DNA from: Heyndrickxia vini
GTDB taxonomy: Bacteria; Bacillota; Bacilli; Bacillales; Bacillaceae_C
DNA: 64,000 nucleotides
Reading direction: 5' to 3'
Assembly (NCBI RefSeq): GCF_016772275.1
Contig: NZ_CP065425.1
Location: forward strand, 3,502,653-3,566,652
Part shown: piece after piece, positions 39,419 to 48,466 of the stretch
How positions within the stretch are numbered: position 1 is the stretch's first letter
Layout: each line of letters begins with the position of its first letter
Program-made: the position numbers and the translations under genes
The notes under the pieces: model-generated
Told to the model about the DNA's origin: nothing
Seen by the model: the letters and a program-made list of their open reading frames with translations, nothing else
The model's database searches: none

Positions 39419-41848
39419 TTAAAACATATTAACCTCAAATCCACTTTCATTTTGAAGATCCAATCCAAATTCATGATTATAAGCCCCTTCTTTTAAAGCT
39501 AAAATTTTCCCATCTAAATAGGACACAATTCCATCATTTTGATCTAATGCTTTTAATTCATGTGAATAAAGATTAATAGAATACTGCTGAGCTTTTCGCA
39601 ATTCTCTTGATAAATCGGTAATGGATTGATTGCTATTTAATTGTGCAATAATTTCCTTACCCTCTTTATAAGGGACAATAACTGCAGTCGTATGATCATC
39701 GATGACACGAAAATTTTCCGCTGCTGTATAATAACTGTTCGCTATAAACAATGGAAGCTTCTCACCTTTATTGGACATATATGCTTGATGGTAGCTATTC
39801 CGATTCTTTGATGCAGTCAAAAGCTCAGTCATATTCTTTTTAATTTTTGGTATATAGTAATTTAAGTCTGATTTAAATTGTGTAAAGTATTCTTTAAAAA
39901 ACCTTTCCATTGCTTGTCTTGATAAGATATTGCCACCATGTTTTTGTAAATCCTTCTTGATATCAATAAGTATTCTTTTAGAAACCTGTTTGCCAACTTT
40001 TATTTCTTTTAAGTGATCAAGATTTTCTTCTTCATGATCAATGACATAAACAAACCTCATTTCTTTTTCACCGTGACGATTGCATCTCCCTGCTGCTTGT
40101 GCTACCGAATCCAATCCTGCTAATGACCGAATAACACATTCAAAACTGACATCTACACCAGCTTCAATAAGTTGAGTACTAATACAAATAATTTTGTCTC
40201 CGGCATTTAACCTCATTCTTACCTCATCTAATATTTCGTTTCTATGTGCCGCACACATAGATGTACTTAAATGGTAGATTGGAATTTGATTTTCTTTTTC
40301 CATTAATAGATTATATAAATTTTTTACAACTGATTTCGTGTTAAGAATGACTAGTATACTTTGAACCTCACTCATCTTTTCATCAATGAAGTGACAAAGC
40401 TTTTCGTTGTTAAAGGATTCCTTAGTCGCCATGTCCACAATTTCTACTCGTTTAAATGCTTCTATAACATGATCGAGGTTGTTAATTATTTCGCCGTCTG
40501 TGTTAATTTCTAGTTTATGTTCAACAAAATCTAACGCTGGTTGTGTGGCAGTACAGAGGATAATACTCGAATCACAATAAGTCTTTAAAAAGTTTAGTGC
40601 CTGATTAAACAATGATACACATGAAATGGGAACCTTTTGTACTTCATCAAAGATAATAACTGATTCACTTAAATTATGAAGCCTACGTATATTTCTGCTT
40701 CCTTTTGCATAGAACACATTTAAAAACTGTACCATCGTTGTAAAAATAATCGGTGAATCCCAATTATCTCTAGCTAGTTTTAGTTTTTGCTGCACATTTA
40801 CGATTCCATCCTGATTCTCATCATCGTCATTTGTATCTTCAATAATATTGGAGTGATGCTCCAGAATATTGACATGATCCTGTAGTATATTACGAACTTC
40901 TTCTGCGTTTTGTTCAATAATCGTTGTGTAAGGAACAACGTAAATAATTCTTTTTTTGTTATACAATTGGGCATGTTTTAATGCGTATCGTAAACTAGCT
41001 AATGTTTTTCCTCCACCAGTTGGTATGGATAATGTATAAACTCCAGACTGCTTTTCAGCGAAGACTTCACATTGTTCCGACATTTGAGCTCTTAATTGGT
41101 TAATCTGATTTTGTGCACTTGGTTGGTTTTTAAAAGAATCAATTTTTGATTTAAGTTTTTGATAATACCTATTAAAAGGGAGTTCATTTCTGTTAGATGT
41201 CTCATCTATTGTATTTTCTTCAAATAATCGTGTATTTGTTCGATCAGCATCAATTAAAGAGCTAAAGGTAAATTTCGTTAAAAACATCACCTTTTCTTCA
41301 AACTGCTGAATATTTTTTTTCGCTAAAAATCTTTCTAGTTCAGCAACAGCAAGGTCAACATAATCATAGAATTCTTTCTCGTTCATTACATTTTCAAAAA
41401 ATTGTTGTTTACTTAAATAGAATTCATCTAGTACTTTCTCTCTAACTCTATTTAAATATTTTGATTCTAATTCAGGATCTAAAAAATCTTGAAGATATGA
41501 GTGGTGAGAAATGATTGCATTTCCTACAATCTCAGCTAGTAATTGCTTAAAGGGGGAAATATTTGCCTGAGTATGAAAATATTCATACAGCAATTTTCCT
41601 CCTGCAGTTGAGTGGTCTATTTTACCCCTTTTTATTGGGGAATTTGGATTGTTAACAGCTTCTATTATGTATTCTTTAAATCCGTTCGTATATTTACCTA
41701 GATCATGAAGCATCCCTGCAAGACCTGTAATATGTTTTAAATCAATCTTTTCACCAAAAGATTCCGCTAATCTCTTTACTTCTAATAAATGCTCTTCAAC
41801 GGTCTGGATCAGTTTATCTTTTTCACGAATGTGCGCAATGAAACTCAT
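39419..41848 (-). CDS. cas3: Cas3 nuclease-helicase (HD + DExD/H)
   Basis: 809 residues. The N-terminal HD nuclease shows LAGMLHDLGKYTNGF (about 45-59) and SHHSYLQD. The SF2 helicase follows with Walker A IPTGGGKTLAS (about 276), Walker B IFDEVQ (about 405) and motif VI QAAGRCNRHG (about 596). It degrades target DNA after Cascade binding. First gene of the cas operon, with GGAGGAGG upstream of ATG 41848. Intact, but it cannot be recruited normally without Cas8c. Confidence 0.96.
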   Translation of the reverse strand: MSFIAHIREKDKLIQTVEEHLLEVKRLAESFGEKIDLKHITGLAGMLHDLGKYTNGFKEYIIEAVNNPNSPIKRGKIDHSTAGGKLLYEYFHTQANISPFKQLLAEIVGNAIISHHSYLQDFLDPELESKYLNRVREKVLDEFYLSKQQFFENVMNEKEFYDYVDLAVAELERFLAKKNIQQFEEKVMFLTKFTFSSLIDADRTNTRLFEENTIDETSNRNELPFNRYYQKLKSKIDSFKNQPSAQNQINQLRAQMSEQCEVFAEKQSGVYTLSIPTGGGKTLASLRYALKHAQLYNKKRIIYVVPYTTIIEQNAEEVRNILQDHVNILEHHSNIIEDTNDDDENQDGIVNVQQKLKLARDNWDSPIIFTTMVQFLNVFYAKGSRNIRRLHNLSESVIIFDEVQKVPISCVSLFNQALNFLKTYCDSSIILCTATQPALDFVEHKLEINTDGEIINNLDHVIEAFKRVEIVDMATKESFNNEKLCHFIDEKMSEVQSILVILNTKSVVKNLYNLLMEKENQIPIYHLSTSMCAAHRNEILDEVRMRLNAGDKIICISTQLIEAGVDVSFECVIRSLAGLDSVAQAAGRCNRHGEKEMRFVYVIDHEEENLDHLKEIKVGKQVSKRILIDIKKDLQKHGGNILSRQAMERFFKEYFTQFKSDLNYYIPKIKKNMTELLTASKNRNSYHQAYMSNKGEKLPLFIANSYYTAAENFRVIDDHTTAVIVPYKEGKEIIAQLNSNQSITDLSRELRKAQQYSINLYSHELKALDQNDGIVSYLDGKILALKEGAYNHEFGLDLQNESGFEVNMF

Positions 41849-41902
41849 TTCCCTCCTCCTTACCTTAGTAATTAAAACCTATTTAACAAGATTATATTTC
41901 CA

Positions 41903-41951
41903 AAAAGTCATACTATATTATCATTTTCTGACTTTTCCAAATAACTGTCAA
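41903..41951 (-). promoter_or_regulatory. cas operon promoter region with inverted repeat
   Basis: On the minus strand TTGACA (41946-41951) lies upstream of an AT-rich stretch with a candidate -10 region. An inverted repeat, AAAAGTCA (41903-41910) and TGACTTTT (41929-41936), flanks it and could be an operator. Exact -10 is uncertain. Confidence 0.5.
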
Positions 41952-42032
41952 TACCTATCTTTATTCTATTTTGAAGGAAATTCACTACCTCCAATCGAAT
42001 ACCCATAGAAGAATACAATCGGAGGTAAATCT

Positions 42033-42590
42033 ATGAACCTATTAACTGGCGAAACAATAAAATTAACAGCTCTAACTGAGGAAGATTTAACTACAATCAT
42101 TAACTGGTTTGAAGATACTACTTTTACCCAACTGTTCGATGCTCTGCCAGCTGTGCCTAAAACGAAGACACAACTAACTAGTTGGTATGAGGAGTTTACG
42201 GATACGAATACACAATTTCTGTTTGGCATTCGAACCCAGCACAAGAATGATTTAATAGGCTATATTGAGATTGATGGGATTCTATGGAATCACGGGGTAG
42301 GTTGGATTTCCATTGCAATCGGAGAATCTAACAATCGTGGAAAGGGATATGGTTATGAAAGCATGAAGCTTGCATTGGATTTTGCCTTTTATGAGTTGAA
42401 TTTGCAACGGGTTCAATTGACTGTATTTGATTACAATCAATCGGCCATTTCGCTATATAAAAAACTAGGTTTCCAACAGGAAGGAAGTTATCGAGAGTTT
42501 ATACACCGAAATGGAAGAAGACATGATATGCTCTTATTTGGTCTTTTAAAAAGAGAGTGGGAAGTAGAACGGAAAAACTTGAATAATTAG
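42033..42590 (+). CDS. GNAT-family N-acetyltransferase (RimJ/RimL type)
   Basis: A 185-residue acetyltransferase. The acetyl-CoA loop is recognisable in ESNNRGKGYGYESMKLALDFAF (about 108-129), followed by NQSAISLYKKLGFQQEG (about 146-162), the usual C-terminal GNAT block. Substrate unknown. RBS CGGAGG; ACCTCC lies 35 nt upstream and could pair with it. Divergent from cas3. Confidence 0.9.
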   Translation: MNLLTGETIKLTALTEEDLTTIINWFEDTTFTQLFDALPAVPKTKTQLTSWYEEFTDTNTQFLFGIRTQHKNDLIGYIEIDGILWNHGVGWISIAIGESNNRGKGYGYESMKLALDFAFYELNLQRVQLTVFDYNQSAISLYKKLGFQQEGSYREFIHRNGRRHDMLLFGLLKREWEVERKNLNN

Positions 42591-42649
42591 TGAAAAAAGA
42601 TGAAATTTCAATCATGCGTCCGCATACCTTTATAATAAAGGGGATGAAG

Positions 42650-42805
42650 ATGATGCTTGAATGGATAACGACGATAGGCGTTCTTGTTACAGTTGTAGGT
42701 TTTGGGTGTTGGCTGTTTATTTATTCTTTTAAACTAGCAATCGATCCGGAAGATGCGTACAGGGTTGACCCCGTACCAAAAGAGAGTGATGAATGGCACC
42801 AATAG
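42650..42805 (+). CDS. Small single-span membrane protein
   Basis: A 51-residue product: short N-terminus, one hydrophobic segment (about 5-27, ITTIGVLVTVVGFGCWLFIYSF), then an acidic, Pro-containing tail. I chose the second ATG of a cluster, six bases after AAAGGGG. The ORF can be read further upstream to 42590. The stop lies in a terminator hairpin. Function unknown. Confidence 0.6.
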   Translation: MMLEWITTIGVLVTVVGFGCWLFIYSFKLAIDPEDAYRVDPVPKESDEWHQ

Positions 42806-42825
42806 AATGTTGGTGTCTTTTTTTT
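42795..42825 (+). terminator. Terminator after the small membrane protein
   Basis: GGCACCAATA pairs with TGTTGGTGTC (with wobbles), then a T8 run. The stem includes the upstream stop codon. Confidence 0.8.
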
Positions 42826-42911
42826 GAATACCTTTTCTTGATATACATTTCTTGTGAATCGCATGACTTATGGTAAAATTTTATTATTAAAATAATAGGA
42901 GTTTTTACAAA

Positions 42912-44228
42912 GTGAGGAATACAAATTACCTTCGTGCGTTAAACTATCTCTCACAATTTAATACTCGTACGATGAATCGAACAAATGGCTTACACCACCA
43001 AATCATGCAGGATTTACTCGATTTGTTTTCAATTCGTCCACAGGATTTCAAGTTTGTTCAAATTACTGGTTCATGCGGGAAAGGAAGTACCGCTCACTTT
43101 ATATCCTCCATTCTGTCAAAACATTCGTATAATCATGGATTATTTACGGGACCACATCTTAACCGGTATGAAGAAAGATTTATGTATAATGGTGAAATGA
43201 TTGAACAGGATGATTTTTCGGCGATTGTATTGGAAATAGAAGAGAAACTGAGTGGCTATCATTATGAGCAAGAAGTTGGACATATGCATGTTATGATTAT
43301 CATCGCTCTCATATTTTTTCAAAGAAAAGGAATTGAGCTGATTATCTTTGAAAATGGTGTCGGAGGGAAAGCAGATCCGTCTAATATTTTTGACCCGATT
43401 ATTGCGGTTCTAACCGAAATTACACTGGACCATTCCCATTTGCTCGGATCGACAATTGAAGAAATTATTGTTGATAAATCCTGTATTATTAAGGATTCTA
43501 CAAAATATGTTGTCTGTGGCATGAATAATGTACAAGCTCGGAATTACTTATTAAAAATTGAAGCACATGACCCGGCAGCATTCCTTTTTTTTAATCGTGA
43601 TTACGTAAATTTAATTAAACAATCGAATGAAACAGGAAGTACCTTTCATTTTAAAAGTGAACATCTTTTATTAGAGAATATTGATTTATCACTTATTGGA
43701 ACGCATCAAGTGCAAAATGCGAGCACTGCTTTAGCTGTAATTGAAGCCTTCATCCGGCTTGGCTATAACTTCGATGAAAACACGATTCATAGTGCACTTA
43801 AATCTGTTCACATCCCTTGTCGAATGGAGATCCTTGAAAAAAACGGTGTAAAGTTTCTATTCGATGGCGCACATAACATATTGGAATTGAAAACATTAAA
43901 GAAAAATATCGACATACTTGGTTCACCTATTTCAACTGTTATTTTATCGATTTCATCTAATAAAGATATAATAAGAATGCTCAAAGCGATTGAATTTACC
44001 AATGCAACATACATCGTTACACCACATCCGTTTCTTGAACGGAATATTAGTCGAAAAGAAATAGAAGAAGCATTCCAGACATTTGAAACTAATAACTATA
44101 TGTACAATCCGAATCTAGAAGGCATAATCAAATCTATTTATGAAAATACTAAAGGGAATACATTTATATTAGTAACCGGATCACTATACTTAGTTGGATA
44201 TGTGAAAAGTATCCTCTTTCCGGATTAA
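42912..44228 (+). CDS. FolC-like Mur ligase (folylpolyglutamate/dihydrofolate synthase family, divergent)
   Basis: A 438-residue ATP-dependent ligase. The P-loop is ITGSCGKGSTAHFISSIL (about 51-68), with GPHLNRYEERFMYNG, then a FENGVGGKADPSNIFDP block and LTEITLDHSHLLGSTIEEI that parallel the FolC omega-loop and metal sites; FDGAHN is also present. The usual FolC text GGRLDATN is changed to GGKADPSN, so the acceptor may differ. GTG start at 42912 after GGAG. No other folate gene is adjacent. Confidence 0.78.
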   Translation: MRNTNYLRALNYLSQFNTRTMNRTNGLHHQIMQDLLDLFSIRPQDFKFVQITGSCGKGSTAHFISSILSKHSYNHGLFTGPHLNRYEERFMYNGEMIEQDDFSAIVLEIEEKLSGYHYEQEVGHMHVMIIIALIFFQRKGIELIIFENGVGGKADPSNIFDPIIAVLTEITLDHSHLLGSTIEEIIVDKSCIIKDSTKYVVCGMNNVQARNYLLKIEAHDPAAFLFFNRDYVNLIKQSNETGSTFHFKSEHLLLENIDLSLIGTHQVQNASTALAVIEAFIRLGYNFDENTIHSALKSVHIPCRMEILEKNGVKFLFDGAHNILELKTLKKNIDILGSPISTVILSISSNKDIIRMLKAIEFTNATYIVTPHPFLERNISRKEIEEAFQTFETNNYMYNPNLEGIIKSIYENTKGNTFILVTGSLYLVGYVKSILFPD

Positions 44229-44289
44229 AAAACTTTTGTGGACATAGAATCGGTTATTTTTAAAAAATAACAAAAATTTAAGATCTATT

Positions 44290-44757
44290 TGGGCTTAGTG
44301 GTCCCATGGTTAGAGTGAAAGATCTGTTATGGTACCGGTAAGTGGAGAAACGATCCCATGGCTAAAGTGAAGGATCTGCTATGGGACCGGTAAGTGGGAA
44401 TGCGGGCCTTTGGCTAGAGTGACAGACATGCTATCGTACCGGTAAGTGGCGATGCGATCCTTTAGCTAGAGTGACAGACATGCTATCGTACCGGTAAGTG
44501 GCGATGCGGGCCCATAGCTAGAGTGACAGACATGCTATCGTACCGGTAAGTGGCGATGCGATCCTTTAGCTAGAGTGACAGACATGCTATCGTACCGGTA
44601 AGTGGCGATGCGGGCCCTTAGCTAGAGTGACAGACATGCTATCGTACCGGTAAGTGGCGATGCGGTCCCTTAGCTAGAGTGATAGAACTGCTATGGGACC
44701 AGAAAGTGGCGATGCGATCCCATGGCTAGAGTGACAGACATGCTATCGTACCTGAAA
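44290..44757. repeat. Tandem repeat array, family B (9 units, exactly 52 bp)
   Basis: The GTACCGGTAAGTGG block or a close variant occurs at 44332, 44384, 44436, 44488, 44540, 44592, 44644, 44696 and 44748, all spaced exactly 52 bp. Units also share CTAGAGTGACAGACATGCTA. Substitutions differ between units but there is no indel. The region separates the convergent folC-like and diguanylate cyclase genes. The reverse complement is the family seen at 53.1-53.6 kb. Confidence 0.95.
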
Positions 44758-44869
44758 CATAAGTAAATCATCCATTCTTTCGCAAATAAAGGAACTGATG
44801 TCTGCTAAGATTATAAAAGACCAAATCGCAATACCGATTTGGTCTTGATATATTGATTATTCCCCTTCT

Positions 44870-45922
44870 TTAAAAAACAACCTGATTCCGTCCATTCTCT
44901 TTCGCTTTATATAAATGCCCATCGGCGATTTTTACAGCTTGTTCAAGTTTTGACTCCGGAAATAATGGAGCAATTCCGATTGATATTGTAATTTTTCTTA
45001 ACGGGTCACCTGATTCCGTATAAAACTGCTGGGCTTCAATATATTTTCTTAGTTCATCAAGTGAAGATGCAGCATCTTCAATGGTTGGAGCTAATTTGTA
45101 TGCGATAAATTCCTCTCCTCCATATCTTGCAATAATCGAACCTTTTCTATGAAACTTTAATAACGTTTGGGCAAAATCAATTAAGACTTGATCCCCTGTT
45201 TGGTGGCCATATGTATCATTAATTCCCTTAAAATGGTCAATATCCAGCATCGCTATGAAAGCTTTGTTCGTCCCTGTTTGTTTTGTTTTCAAAATCTCTT
45301 CATTAAATCGCTTCATATTATAAAGCTTCGTTAATGGATCATGGTCAGCAAAAAATTTAAAACGCGCTAATAAATGATTATGCTGAAACGATAGCTTGGT
45401 GAATGAAAACAAAATTAGCATGCTGATTTGAAATGTAATATAGCGTAACAAATAAAAATCAGTATCTAAATGAACATAAAAAAGAAAAGGCAGATCACAT
45501 GCCGCCCATATAATCGTAGAATACAATAATGCTTTACCATAGTTTATTTTTTTCCAATTTACACAATATCTAATAATTAAACTGATTACTGCCGGAACAG
45601 TAATGCCAAAGATTACTCCAGGCAAAGCGCCGAGCCCCCCTAAAGATAATCTTCCAATCGCGGAAATAATGACTACTGGGATAACATATAATGGCCCTTG
45701 AATAATCCCAATAAAGGAAATAGGTATCGCTCTTAAATCAAAGCGAAAGCGATTCTCTATTAATATCGGGAAATAAAATAAGGCGATAACAGTTAATGAG
45801 ACAATGATTATATGTACTATCGCCGTCAATTTTTTCTTTTGTCCATAGGTAAAGTATAGATGTTGGACACAGAGATGCATAAATAAGATGATTGCCATAT
45901 TGGCTAACATTGTTTTTATCAA
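44870..45922 (-). CDS. Membrane diguanylate cyclase (5TM + GGDEF), DgcK-like
   Basis: About 350 residues. Several hydrophobic segments fill the first 190 residues in the 5TM-5TMR_LYT pattern, followed by a GGDEF domain with the active-site IARYGGEEF and DIDHFKGINDTYGHQTGD. It makes cyclic di-GMP. A c-di-GMP-I riboswitch is in this same window. The RxxD inhibitory site position was not confirmed. A TTG at 45922 has AGAAGG eight bases upstream; the frame stays open to 45961. Confidence 0.88.
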   Translation of the reverse strand: MIKTMLANMAIILFMHLCVQHLYFTYGQKKKLTAIVHIIIVSLTVIALFYFPILIENRFRFDLRAIPISFIGIIQGPLYVIPVVIISAIGRLSLGGLGALPGVIFGITVPAVISLIIRYCVNWKKINYGKALLYSTIIWAACDLPFLFYVHLDTDFYLLRYITFQISMLILFSFTKLSFQHNHLLARFKFFADHDPLTKLYNMKRFNEEILKTKQTGTNKAFIAMLDIDHFKGINDTYGHQTGDQVLIDFAQTLLKFHRKGSIIARYGGEEFIAYKLAPTIEDAASSLDELRKYIEAQQFYTESGDPLRKITISIGIAPLFPESKLEQAVKIADGHLYKAKENGRNQVVF

Positions 45923-45998
45923 AAACAGTAACCTTCTTCCACTATTCCCACTATTAACCAATATAGCAATTCTAGTAAAAAAATAAAAGATTTTTTAA

Positions 45999-46739
45999 CT
46001 ATCGATAACCCATTTCAGAGGAAATATCTTTAGCACTTTTCTTTGTATTTTCCTTGATCATTTCTAGATGTGTTCCTTCAAAACGATAGGATGGGCCACT
46101 TACGGCTAATGCAGCAATCACCTGTCGATGATAGTCGTAAATAGGAAAGGAGATTCCTGTTGTCCCTTCATCTTGCTCCCCATAGCTAATAGACAACTCA
46201 TTTCTTTTAATTTCTTCTATTTCATTTATCATCTGACTTTTATTTAAAGGGCGAAGGGTTGCTGTATCTAATATTTCTTTTCTTTTTTTATCTGGCAAGA
46301 AAGCTAGTAATAATTTTGGCCCTGATCCTAGGTAGAGTGGAGATCGTTTTCCTATTCTAGTGTATAATCTTACAGCATGGGTGCTCTCTACTTTTTCAAT
46401 GTATACAGCTTCATCCTGATTGACTATGACGAGGTGGACGACCTCATTAATTTCATTTGCAAGTTTCTTCATATAAGGAAGTGCTACTTTTCTAAGCTCT
46501 AACTGTTCGGAAACTAATTGGCCAAGCTCCATTAACTTTAAGCCAAGTTTATAACGCTTGTCATAGTCCGAATCCATTGTTTTAGTCAAAAAACCACAGT
46601 ATTCTAATGATGTTAGCAGCCGGTAAACGGTTGGTTTTGGCAATTGTACGCGCTCTGTAATTTCTTTTAAGCTTAGCTCCGATTTTTCTTCGGTAAATAA
46701 ATCCAACAAGCCCAACGCTTTAATAATACTTTGATTCAC
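45999..46739 (-). CDS. IclR-family transcriptional regulator
   Basis: About 246 residues: N-terminal winged helix (ELSLKEITERVQLPKPTVYRLLTSL, about 20-44) and C-terminal IclR effector domain (YLGSGPKLLLAF; GISFPIYDYHRQVIAALAVSGP). Located after the lysine 6-dehydrogenase gene on the same strand; an ATATGAAA/TTTCATAT operator-like element upstream of the aminotransferase gene fits its family. I chose GTG 46739 with GGAG before it; the frame extends to TTG 46757. Confidence 0.88.
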   Translation of the reverse strand: MNQSIIKALGLLDLFTEEKSELSLKEITERVQLPKPTVYRLLTSLEYCGFLTKTMDSDYDKRYKLGLKLMELGQLVSEQLELRKVALPYMKKLANEINEVVHLVIVNQDEAVYIEKVESTHAVRLYTRIGKRSPLYLGSGPKLLLAFLPDKKRKEILDTATLRPLNKSQMINEIEEIKRNELSISYGEQDEGTTGISFPIYDYHRQVIAALAVSGPSYRFEGTHLEMIKENTKKSAKDISSEMGYR

Positions 46740-46811
46740 TTTACTCCGACTCCTCAAGGTATGAAAATTCTCCCCCTAAGACATAGAGGGAGAATCAATT
46801 CACTATTAGAT

Positions 46812-47984
46812 TTAAACCGTTACATTTGAACGGGACCCTTCGCTTTTATCAATAATATTTACATCCCGTTTCGCCATTTCTTTAATATATTCCTTACCTG
46901 GAACAACCTTTTCAGGTGCAAAGACACCTTTTTCAGTAATTAAACCACTGCCAATCATTTGTGCAACTACGGAAATCGTATTGGCGGTTGCACGTGCCAT
47001 CGCTGTTACTTGATTTTCACGATCTTTATAGGTTACTAGTTCATATTCATATTTTTTCGTTTCTTCAGCTTTTGTGCCTTCAACAATGACACGCAGAAGG
47101 ACAGCATCATCTTTTTCACCTAGCTCAACAATCGGATCTAATGCTTTTAACAGGACATCACGAGGTTTAATCTTCTGTCCGTTCACCTCAACCACGTAGT
47201 CATTTCTAGTTAAATTTAAGTCTACAAGTAATTGAAATTTTTCAGCATGACCACGGTAACGGATCGTCTTATATTCAAGTGTCTCTACGTCCGGATAAGA
47301 TAATGATAATGTTGATGTTCCTCCAGCAGTATGAAAAGCTTCAAGCGGTCCAAATCTCTCAAAATGGATGGTTTCAATTTCCGATAAAGACGGCACTTCT
47401 TGCTTTATTCCGTTTCTGATTACTAAAGATGGATCGGTATAGTGGTCAAATACCCCTTCCATTGAAAAGACATGATTATATTCTAATGGTGGCTCTGGCA
47501 CAACGGGTATCCCGCCTACATATATCTTAATTGATTTGACTTCATCTAACTGACTCGCGCCGTAACCGGAAAGAATATTGATCATTCCAGGTGCAACTCC
47601 TAAATCCGGAATTAAGGTAACGCCTGCATTCTTTGCTTCCTCATTCATGGCTAGCACATGATCTGTTGCATGACCAATATGCCCGCCTAAATCAACACAA
47701 TTAACCCCTGCATCAATGGCAGCTCTAGCGACCCTTTCATTAAATGTATAAAAGAGGGCATTTATAATAACATCATACTCTCGGACAAAGTTTGTTAATT
47801 GGTCTTGATTTGTTGCATCTAAATAGGCTGCTGATAGTTTGGTAGAGTTCAGTTGCTGACAAACGGCTTCCGCTCTTTTTACATCGACGTCTGCCAATGT
47901 GACTTTCTCAACCCCCGCACTATTTACTAAATCTCTAGTAGCTTCTTTCCCCATAAGTCCCGCACCTAAAACTGCAATTTTCAT
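46812..47984 (-). CDS. L-lysine 6-dehydrogenase (saccharopine dehydrogenase family)
   Basis: A 390-residue NAD-dependent enzyme. The Rossmann motif [15 protein letters not shown] is at about 4-18. Stretches such as [29 protein letters not shown]-like (read [20 protein letters not shown]) and [18 protein letters not shown] match the Geobacillus LysDH sequence I recall. It deaminates L-lysine at the 6-amino group. Start ATG 47984 with GGGAGGA. It is separated from the ALDH gene by a family A repeat array. Confidence 0.85.
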   Translation of the reverse strand: MKIAVLGAGLMGKEATRDLVNSAGVEKVTLADVDVKRAEAVCQQLNSTKLSAAYLDATNQDQLTNFVREYDVIINALFYTFNERVARAAIDAGVNCVDLGGHIGHATDHVLAMNEEAKNAGVTLIPDLGVAPGMINILSGYGASQLDEVKSIKIYVGGIPVVPEPPLEYNHVFSMEGVFDHYTDPSLVIRNGIKQEVPSLSEIETIHFERFGPLEAFHTAGGTSTLSLSYPDVETLEYKTIRYRGHAEKFQLLVDLNLTRNDYVVEVNGQKIKPRDVLLKALDPIVELGEKDDAVLLRVIVEGTKAEETKKYEYELVTYKDRENQVTAMARATANTISVVAQMIGSGLITEKGVFAPEKVVPGKEYIKEMAKRDVNIIDKSEGSRSNVTV

Positions 47985-48149
47985 GTAAATTCCTCCCAAG
48001 TTCGTTCGAATTCATTGAATATGCTGCTTAAAATAAACTAACTATCGCACCCTCTTTGACTTACTTTCTTTTAAAATAAGTAAACAGAAGGAAGCAATTG
48101 ATAGAAGTAGTCTGGTATTATTGCTAGTTATCTCTATCAAAGTGACTGA

Positions 48150-48400
48150 TTGGCATACATATTGCCGGTATTTCGCCGATTATCTATATCATAGCGGCTC
48201 TTTGACTTACTTATTTCGGTATTTCGCCGATTATCTATATCATAGCGGCTCTTTGACTTACTTATTTCGGTATTTCGCCGATTATCTATATCATAGCGAG
48301 TCTTTGACTTACTTATTTCGGTATTTCGCCGATTATCTATATCATAGCGGCTCTTTGACTTACTTTCTGTCCATGTTTCGCACATTATCTATATCAAACT
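48150..48400. repeat. Tandem repeat array, family A (about 5 units of 51-52 bp)
   Basis: GATTATCTATATCATAGCG recurs at 48178, 48229, 48280 and 48331 (51-bp spacing), with a diverged unit at 48383. Each continues with CTCTTTGACTTACTTATTTCG. Shares its core with the arrays at 24.3 and 2.1 kb. Sits between ALDH and LysDH genes inside the presumed operon. Confidence 0.94.
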
Positions 48401-48466
48401 GCTCATTACGAGCCCAAGACATACATCCCAACTCACTATAATTGACTATCAATCTTCCAAAATTAT

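Noticed and set aside
41986-42026. ACCTCC pairing with the acetyltransferase ribosome site as a switch
   Set aside because: Only six base pairs with a long loop; too weak to claim regulation.
48121-48441. Open frame with 17-residue repeats (YFADYLYHSG...)
   Set aside because: Produced by a 51-bp tandem DNA repeat; TTG start without a ribosome site, and the same family elsewhere is not open.
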